DNA from: Siphonodentalium dalli
Lineage: Eukaryota; Mollusca; Scaphopoda; Gadilida; Siphonodentaliidae
NCBI GenBank assembly: GCA_032622095.1
Contig: CP136067.1
Coordinates: forward strand, 94,788,707-94,852,706
Direction of reading: 5' to 3'
Length of the DNA: 64,000 bases
A model generated the notes under the pieces. The model saw nothing but the letters and a program-made list of their open reading frames with translations, ran no database searches and had not been told where the DNA came from. Numbering within the stretch: position 1 is the first letter of the stretch; the number at the start of each line of letters is the position of its first letter. Positions 22,099-32,000 of this stretch are shown here, piece after piece. The translations under genes were made by a program, and so were the position numbers.

Positions 22099-22800
22099 TT
22101 TAACATTTCCTTGCCTGGAGCTTCCTGAAATTTTGTGAAAACCCTGTGCCAAACTGCCAATGCAGTCTTTCACATATGCCAGTCTCCCACATGGAGCCTC
22201 ACATATATAAGAGAATACATTGGCCTAACAATATTTGCCTTGACCTTGTATACCGGTGTATTCTATTATATATGCGAGACTCGCTATGTGAGACTCGCAT
22301 ATATAAGAGAATGCACTGACACATGATCTTTAAAGGTACTCAATCCGATTAGATGGTCCCCATAGCATCAGATTTCAACAGCAAAAAAAAAAAATTAAAT
22401 GCCGCTTCAGTTATCATAATTGATTAATTGTCCAAAAATAATGCTAACCACAGTCAACTATTCTATAAAATTTCCAAAAATTGGTTATTTATTTGGACGG
22501 TTTGTCAAATATCTGACACACAAAAGCCACTTTATTTTAGAGTTATCCATCTTCATTCGCAATTTGGTTTGAGACCGTCTTTAGTCGACTTTTTACCAGG
22601 CCAATAAAAAGTAATGGTGGTGAAAAATAATAGATTTCATATATCAATATCTGATCACTCTGAGCTTTGATGTGTGGGTTCTCAACTCAATTCAAATATT
22701 TTTTACCCCTGAAGCCAAAGAAATAGTATTTTGCGATCGTTAATTTAGATTATGCATCTTTAATGCTGCACCACCGCAGCTCCTGTCATGAAAGGGTTAA
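22099..22800. mobile_element. MITE family A1, split by a family-B MITE
   Basis: Left part 22099-22333 and right part 22760-22800 (TTAATGCTGCACC...CATGAAAGGGTTAA) make one A1 element when the B copy at 22334-22759 is taken out. The B insertion used the TTAA in 'ctttaatgctgc' and duplicated it. It lies just 3' of the NFYA stop. Confidence 0.85.
22334..22759. mobile_element. MITE family B nested in a family-A1 MITE
   Basis: AGGTACTCAATCCGATTAGA at left and a worn right end, with TTAA on both sides. It must be younger than the A1 copy it splits. Confidence 0.85.
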
Positions 22801-22862
22801 AGTCTAAACTTAATGCAGTTTAACTGGGGAGCCACCCTGTTTTACTCCGAGTCATTTACTTA

Positions 22863-23003
22863 CTACAGTACCTTCATTTCTATCTTCATTTCGAGCTTCA
22901 CTGGATCCATATCACCGGGTTCATTCTTCACCGAGAAGAAGCGTCCGCCGTCACCCCTCATTCTCTTGATGGCATGAGAATGTCTTGATTCATGTAAATA
23001 TTT
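22863..23003 (-). CDS. NFYA: NFYA coding exon 7, CCAAT-binding segment and C terminus (residues 489-534, stop)
   Basis: The acceptor is CTCTTTCTCAG|AAATATTT. The exon encodes KYLHESRHSHAI, KRMRGDGGRF and a short acidic tail ending KMKVL-like at a TAG (22863-22865). This is the DNA-binding linker and NF-YA2 helix. The invariant H-E-S-R-H...HA...R.RG.GGRF pattern is intact. Ser replaces Arg at the variable position between the two His. The tail is short and carries three psi-K-x-E motifs (VKNE, VKLE, MKIE), unlike the longer vertebrate tail. Confidence 0.93.
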   Translation of the reverse strand, partial: KYLHESRHSHAIKRMRGDGGRFFSVKNEPGDMDPVKLEMKIEMKVL

Positions 23004-26000
23004 CTGAGAAAGAGAAAAAGTATTAAATAATAGCTGAAACAGACATGTGGACCCTTTGTGTGTATATATATATTTTTTTTTTAATTGAGCTCCTTGCTCA
23101 AATTAACAAACATTTTTTTTTAAATATATTTTTTTACAAATTTTTTTAGAAAAACTAACGCCGTTATAAGTTCCGACACAGTACCCTGAGTAACCACACC
23201 AAATTTGGTTGAAATCGGTCTAGGGGTCTGGGAGAAAAATCCAAACAGACAGACAGATCCTTCTCTTTTATATTATATTGATTAACCCTTGCATGACTGG
23301 AGCTGTGCTGGTGCAGCATTAAAGATCCTGTGCCAGTGCATTATCTTATATATGCTAGTCTCCCATAGGAAGCCTCGCATATGTAAGAGAATGCACTGGC
23401 TTACACGGTCAAGGTACATATTGTTAGGCCAAAGCATTTTCTTATATATATATAATTGAATTAATGCATTGGCACAGGGTTTTCGCAAACTTTCAGGAAG
23501 CTTCAAGAAGGGTTAAAGACAAATTAATCTTTTTGAATTTAGAGTGACATAATTGTGATTCATTTGAACATTCACACCAGATTTCCCGAGGTTACCTCGA
23601 TATATACAGTAATGCCCTAAATAATCGACTCCTTAACCACAGCAGAATTATGGGTAACTTTTCAGGATTTAGTCGGAAATATGGCTTGTTGCCATTCATC
23701 GATTAGCTCTCAGTGAGAGCTTTCCGATGAATGGCAACAAGCCATATTTCCGACTAAATCCTGAAAAGTTACCCATAATTCTGCTGTGGTTAAGGAGTCG
23801 ATTATTTAGAGCATTACTGTATGGTAAAAGAATACAAACTGACAGAGAAGGTCCTGCCCTAATAAGTTAACAAACAATTCGTTATTTTGGATTTTGCCAA
23901 TTGCATCGAACCTTATTCTAGCCTGGCAATGCTTGAGTCGAAACAATTCAAAATATTAGTATAAAGGTTAATTTAAACGGACCTTTCGTTCTTTTGGGAT
24001 TTTGCCGATTGCTTCGAGCCTAGCTCTTGCCTGTCGACGCTTTAGTATTCTGTGGTACTGTTTAGCATTCACATACAGCGGTTCCTCATCCGCCTGTATA
24101 TCCGCAGTATTCTGGGCTGATGAAGCCTGTGTTACTGTATTTACGGCTGTATTGCCGGCCACAGGAACCATCTGGAATTAAAAGGAACATTAAATGGATA
24201 TGGCTTGTTCAAACTCCATAATTAGACCACTAAAATAAAATATCTGTGTTCTCAGGCAATTAGATCTCAATATTGAGATGAGGGGGGGAGGCTTTTTTTT
24301 TTCTTCATTTTTTGCTCAAAATCAAGAAAACATACTACAAAAAAAAATTATTTTCATTGTTCAAATCCAATATTTATAATAGAAAGTGTTGAAAAACATT
24401 TTTAGCAAGGCTTTTAAAAAGAAAATTTCAGTGATGAGGGAGGTGTCTGAGAACACAATTGTTTTGTATATTTAGCCTTATGTATACATAATTTGGTACA
24501 CAGAAGAGTTCCGAACAAATTTGTTGATATAGTGGTGAAAACAACTGTTTGTTTCTTATAATTTTCGATAAATTTGAGATTGTTTCGACTGTAGACTATG
24601 GGAAGAAAATCTAGAGCTGCGGTCGCTCTGAAACGTTTATGGTACAACATAATTTATGATTAAAATGAAGAAAAAGCAGTGCATGGAGATTATAAATCAT
24701 TTCGTGTTAAGATAACGCAATATACATTTTCTGAAGATTCCGTGTCCGATTCCAGAATCCCAATAAATACAAATGGTTGTTTTTTTTTATTAGGACCCAA
24801 TCGTCATGTTGAAAGTTGTATTTTTTATGACTTCAGTGCATCTTTCTGGGACAAAAAATGCTCGCAGAAAGGTAGTCAAACTATTTATTGACATATTTTG
24901 ATACCATGCGAATATATTATTAAGTGTATCTTGGAGCGCAAACTGTCAAGATTTTAGCAATTAGGGTGACCAGTTTTTCTAATCTCTTGTAAAGCCCATG
25001 TTACTCACAGCTCACAAAATATTTGACAGCACAAATTTGTATTTCTGCAGTGAATTTTGGTGTCAATTATAAAAATAGTGTCTCCCAGGTGGAAGGGTCT
25101 CCATTCAGACAGAGTGAACCACTATCCAGAGTTTAATGTAATTTCTTAGGCATAAAAATTCAATTAGTTTCATTTTGACGAAATCACTCTCACTTTGACA
25201 AATCACTAATCAAGCCTCCACACATGCATTTATGGGAGGCATTAATAATATAAATAATTATTGTGCTTATATAGCACCTATCACCGCGAGGGCCCTAATC
25301 ACTTCACATTATTACTCCAGCTGTTGAGTAATGCCGAGTCTTCTGCATGCTGCCATTTTACAGGCACTACACAGGAGCAGCTTACACTTACTTACCCAAT
25401 AACCAGGTCCCCATTTCTCGTCTAAGCACAGGACATGACCTTGCCCAAGGGTCACAACCTGGCGTGAGATTTGAAATGGCGTGTGGCTCTATGTAGCACA
25501 CACACCGCTTAATCTGGCCAAGCCACTGTTGTGGAGATGATAGTCCACCGGCGGGGTGCGAACTCATGCCGATGCGTTAACACCATTGCAAGTCTGACAC
25601 TCTAACCACGGGGCTACCATAACAGAGAGACGGCATTAACAGTGCCATAGCTGGTTAGAGGTTGTTACAACAGGCCTACGATAGTGTTAATTACTATAGC
25701 GTTAATTTTATTGGATTTTGGTAGCCCCGTGGTTGATGTAGAGTGTCTGACTTATAATGGTTTTAACGCACTGGCATTAGTTTGCGCCCTCCTGTGGACT
25801 ATCATCTTCACAACAGTGGCTTGGTCGGATTAAGCGATGTGTGTGCTGTAGATAGATTTTTAAATTGCTATGATAACCTTATTATATATTTCTCAGTTCT
25901 ATCAGCTCTATCAGGTAGCTATCTTATTTACAGACATTCACTCTGTCATGATCTGCTTTTCAGCTGAAAATTGTCAATTTTAGTCAAAACATTGTTAAAA

Positions 26001-29000
26001 ACTGACATTTTGTTTGTGCATACCAAGGGACAAACCTAATTGATTAACTGTATGAAAAAACTGAAGTACAGACATTTGTTTACTCCAATAAATTCTTGTA
26101 TAAAATGACTCATGGGTCTTATGAGATAATGGCTCAGCATAGATTTGAAGTATAGTATAGTAGGGCTAGCATCACTAAATTCACCATCTGGGGACCTCAT
26201 TCTGCTCAGGCCTCATCTTCTCTGGACAGTTTCTTTATTATAAAATTTCTATAGACTAAGATTCTGTGTCTCTATATCCCCAAATTGGCAGAATACTTAT
26301 TGCATAATCGAGGTTCCCAATGGGTGTACATCACAATATTCACCATTTGGGAACTTCAATCTGAGTCTATGTCTCTCATAGCAGATGAGGTCATGCAGAA
26401 TGAGGTCCGAAGGGGGTGAATTTTGTGATGCTAGCCCACTGGGCGGGATAGCATCACTACATTTACCGTCTTCAGGCCTCATTCTGCAAATGACAGGCAC
26501 ACTCAACTCAGGCTTGATGAGTGCGCACGGTTTTTAATTAAATTATTTATTTCTGGGGAACATGCCAATGAAGCATTTATAATACACCCCTGGATCAGCT
26601 AGCTGTGGGTTTAAGATCAGTTATTATTATTATACCCACACAAATTAGGCCCTATGTTAACCCTTTACCCAACAAACCGGCCAAAACCGGCCAAGTAAAG
26701 CTTCAACAGCCTAAAATATCTTCGGTCTGTCTCAATATAACCATACAAATATGGATATCATTGAAACCGGCTCCTTGACCACATTGTGATAGTTACAGTT
26801 AGCCCTGTGCCAATGCATTCTCTTATATATGCGAGTCGACCATAGGTCGCCTCGCATATATAAGAGAATGCATTGGCCTAAAAAAAATCTGTTTTTAACA
26901 CTTTTTACCATTTTTTCTTACATTCTTTAACAATTTTATAATTTTTAATGTGTTAAGCCAATGCATTCTCTTATATATGCGAGGCGACCTATGGTCGACT
27001 CGCATATATAAGAGAATGCATTGGCACAGGGCCCTTCTGTTGGGTAAAGGGTTAAAACAAGCAATGGAGTACGATTGAAAAGTGGCGTAGGTACATGTAT
27101 GATAATGAGACTTACAGTAATGTCCTAAATAATCGACTACTTAACCACAGCAGAATTATGGGCAATTTTTCATGATTAAGTCGGAAATGGCTTGTTGCAT
27201 TCATCGGAAAGCTCTCAGTGAAGGCATTACTGTAGGGAGCTAAATTCTGGAGAATATTATGTCTCAGTGAAGAAAAATAAATCGACTTGATTGTTTATCT
27301 GTGTTTAATGCCAAGAAAAATATCAATGGAAGCATCCGTCATCCAAAATATGAGCGCGAAGGCATCCGCAATACGACATAACAGACCCCGAATCTGGCAT
27401 CAGAATAGGGGGGGTCGTTACCCTCATAGGCGATGTTGCTAACACTTACCATGACCATACCAGTACTGGAAGGAACGGCTACATATGCCTGATTTTGAGA
27501 TCCACCATTTTGCTGAACAATCTGAGGATTTTGTACAACTTGTGTGTTTTGAACGATTTGAGGAGTCTGAATTATTTGCGGAGCTTGGATCAGCTGCGTG
27601 TTATGTGTGCCTTGAATCAGCTGCGCACTTTGCGAAGCTTGAATCAGCTGTGCATTCTGGGTAGCTTGTATGAGCTGCGCGTTTTGCGTCGCTTGAATCA
27701 GCTGTGAATTCTGATAAATCTGACCGCTCTGTAGTAAGTTAGAGTTCTGTAAGAATTGATTTGTTTGTAAAATCTGTTGATTCTGTAAAAGGTTATCACA
27801 GTTCTGTGCCGTCTGAATACTCGACTGCAGCGACTGAGCGTCGCCATCCGTACTCACAGGCTGTGTCATCGCCGTCGACTGAGTCATTTGATTAGACTGA
27901 TTTATTTGACTAGCTTGCGTCAGCGGACTACTATTTTGAGCCATCTGATTGGCTAACTGGATAGCATTGTCCTGGGAACTCTGAACTATTGTTTGTGGTA
28001 TTTGAATTGTTGGCTGCGACACAACACTCAGCTGCTGATTGGTCGATTGTGGCACAACATTCATTTGATTGGTGGCCTGCGCCACAAGGTTACTGAGTGC
28101 CTGTGATGTCTGATCCTGACCGACGATTACTGGCTTCACATCGCAGGGACTTGATGACGCAGCTGGATGCCCTGTCGAAACTGAAACAGAAAGAGCATGA
28201 AAATTCTAAGAGAGTTAATCATTTAACCCTTCATGACGAGAGCTTCCTGAAATGCCAATGCATTCTCATATATATACAAGTCTCCTATAGGGGGCCTCGC
28301 ATATATAAGAGAATGCATTGGCCTAACAATATTTACGTTGACCTTGAAAGCCAGTGCATGCCCTTGTATATGCAAGGCTCCCTGTGGGAGACTTGCATAT
28401 ATACGAGACTGCACTGGCACACGATCTTTAATGCTGCACCAGCGCAGCTCCCGTCATGAAAGGATTAAAGGCACAGATGGCCTTGGTTGTAGGTTATAAT
28501 TTAGAAATAAAAGTTACCAAATTATGAATTTCCTCAAGAATATACTAATAGCACAGTATAATAATAATATGAATGCGAAATTACCCACAAAACACAGATG
28601 TGAGCCGAGCGTTTGTTTATATTAAGCACAATAAAGAGTGTGCGATTACCAAAACACTCATTACCATGGCGATTACCAAAACACTCATTACCATGGCGAT
28701 TTTTTGGGAGAGTGATACTTTAAAACAAGTAGTTCCAAACAGGGACACAGTATGTCTGTTCATGATTTTTCTCCCAAACCCCTGGACCGATTTCAACGAT
28801 ATGTGGTGGGGTGAGTCGGTGTACCCTGGCAGATGTTATAACGTGGTTAGTTTTTCAAAATTAAAATTTATAATTAAAAATTTAATTTTCATATAAAAAA
28901 AAAATGAGCATAGCAAAACCTAAATTATATGCAGAAGGATTCTATCGATTAGTAAGAAATGATCAGATAATAACGTCGATTGTTGAAAATTTCCTAAGGA

Positions 29001-32000
29001 ATCTACCCGTCAATGAGTATTAGTATATAAAGCATTAAAGGTCCGGAATAAATTACTATTTCTTCGGTTTCAGAAATAAAAGATATTTGTTTTGAGTCAA
29101 TGAAGTCACCTTTCAAAGGTCAGCGCTGATAGATTTTGATTTTTTAAATCTAATTAAATTATATTTTATAAATTTTTAACAAAAACTTTCACTGGATTCT
29201 GTCAAGCTAGCTGGAAATATACTACAGTGGCTGTGTTTGATTATATGACTGCCTGACTCAAGCCCGAGTTAGTGTGCCTGTCGTTTGCAGAATGGCGTCC
29301 CCAGAGGGTGAATTTAGTGATGCTATCCCATATATCGGGCTAGCATCACTAAATCCAACATCTGGGGACCTCATTCTGCTTAGGCCTCATCTTCTCTGTA
29401 AAGTTTCTTTATTATAAAATTTCTATAGAAACTTCTTCACATAGATTCTATTTCTTTTTTAGTTTAGTTTCTCTATATCCCCAAATTGGCAGACAACATA
29501 TTGCATAATCGAGGTTCCCAATGAGTGTACATCACAATATTCACCATTTGGGAACTTCAATCTGAGTCTATGTCTCCCATAGCAGATGTGGCCATGCAGA
29601 ATGAGGTCCCAAGAGGGTGAATTTGGTGATGATAGTCTGCTGCGCGGCATAGCATCACTAAATTCACCATCTGGGGACCTCATTCTGCAAACGACAGGCA
29701 CACTAAACCTGAGTTTGGCGTGACTTGGTGGCTTCTACAGATATGCTACATACCTTGCGTTTGTGTTTGATTATATGACTGCGTACTGAGAGTTTGTACA
29801 CCAGAAACATGATCAGATTTCTCGATTTGTAGCATCTGTTGCTGTTGGGCTGGATTTGTTGGTATTACAATCTGAAACATTTAAATCATCCAAGTTCACT
29901 GTTACAAAACAGCTAGTGACAACATTATAAACAGCTAGTGACAACATTATAAACAGTGAGTGATGAGATTATAAACAGCTAGTGAACACATTATAAACAG
30001 CTAGTGAACACATATGACCAGATTATAAACAGCTAGTGACCACATTATAAACAGCTAGTGACCAGATTATAAACAGCTAGTGACCACATTATAAACAAGA
30101 TAGTGACCACATAACAGCTAGTGGCAACATTATAAACAGCTAGTGACAACATTATAAACAGCTAGTGACCATGTTATAAACAGCTAGTGACAAGATTATG
30201 TATGCAGTCAACATATTTTTGTTGCAGTTATTTTTGCGTATCAAAATTATACAAAGTATGTTCTTCGGCCACTTACATAAGCTCATAAATGCAACAAAAA
30301 ATATGTTGATTGTTTATAATTATGCCCCGGCACATTAATTTCAACATATTAAAAAGAATTATCTCAAATCTGTCTGTTGTAAAAAAATCACAATTTCCAT
30401 TAGTCGAGTATCCAGTTCGAACGATTGGATGAAATTTTATTGGCTAATTTTTCCAAAGAAGAAAATGCGCGATAAAAGAAGTTCAAGGCCGCTCAAGTCA
30501 AAATCGACTTGAAGGTACACTAATGCTCTAATTAATCGACCTCTTAACCAAAGCAGAATTATGGGTAACTTTTCAGGATTTAGTCGGAACCATATTTACG
30601 ACTAAATCCTGAAAAGTTACCCATAATTCTGCTTTGGTTAAGAGGTCGATTACTTAGGGCATTACTGTAAATAAAATGAAATTGATGCAGAGGAACAACT
30701 AACAATTGGGTTAAAAAGTAAAGTCGAATTGGAAAATACAAATTAAATACTATATGAATTTGACGTGAATCCACCTAATCCATTGACATTCTTCAATTGT
30801 ATCATGAATTTGAAATTATGCCTCGGAAAATATAACTTGTAGTTTGCCAATTCGCAGTAGGCTGCTAACCATCTAATTGCATGAAGCCAGTTTTCACCAC
30901 AGCCATGTTATTTAGCAACAATTTGGAGATAAATGATTGTTTGGCATCAAATGAGAGGACAATCACGATTAGCAGATGTTTGGCTTATATCGTATCATCC
31001 CTTAGCTAATATTATGGTATGAAATGACGAAAAAACTTATTTTTATCATTTTTATTCTCTTCCGGGTCACAATTACAATATAAAATGTTCAATCCAGATT
31101 TCAAGACTACAATTAACTATTTTGTAAATAAAAATTAAATACAGATAAAACTGAATATTATTTGTCCATAAAAGGCCAAATAAAGTTGTTTATTTCGATT
31201 ATAAGATCATCGTAATCTCTTAGTTAAAAAGCAATTTTCGGTGACTCGAGGGTGCTAACAATATTTCTCCTTCTTGCTATGCTTTTGGTATGCTCTGAAC
31301 ATTTTCGCATGGATTTCTGTTCCAAAAATAGCCCCTAAAACCGTGGATGAGATAAGAAATTCTAAATAAAATTTATATTAATTGATAGAAACTATTCCAG
31401 ACAGACGTCCTCGATTCATGTCTATTATTTTATACCCTGAAATCTATAGAAACGATCTTTAAAATTATTGTAAATTATTCTAACTAACCTGGTAAGGCAC
31501 GTTGTTGGCCTGCTGATGAACCGCTCCAGTGTTAATCACCTGTAAATAAAAAACTCATCTAAATAACTCAATTCCAAAGAATCTGTCATGAAACAATAAT
31601 TGTCACATAATACCATGTCTTGTACATCCTAATTTCAACTATTATAGTAACATTGAACTATTATATTTAACCCCTTTTTTACTAAATGGATTCTCCCACC
31701 CAGTTATAAAATTCAAAGTAGGAATGGTCTATTATTAATTTGGAGGGGTGCTCAGGAAAAATGAGCAGACGACAGTATGAGAAAAAGATACTATAAATGC
31801 AGACAACATACTGAGTCTATCATAGTCTCGTTGAAATGTCATTTTCGGAGAATGCAGGCTTCCTCCAAAATAAGTTACATCGCGTTACGTAAATCCTTTC
31901 CATTGGACACTTTTATCTTGGAGCTACTAATAGTGACTTCTGTTTTTCGCAATGGGCATGGAACCCCATGGTTCAGAAAATAGAAAATCTACAGAAGGTT

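Noticed and set aside
24414-24650. 78-codon minus-strand ORF in NF-YA intron 5
   Set aside because: Would need to interrupt a well-defined exon chain; no splice sites and random composition.
25560-25620. tRNA gene on the minus strand
   Set aside because: A and B boxes are present, but the cloverleaf does not close and it continues into a SINE body.
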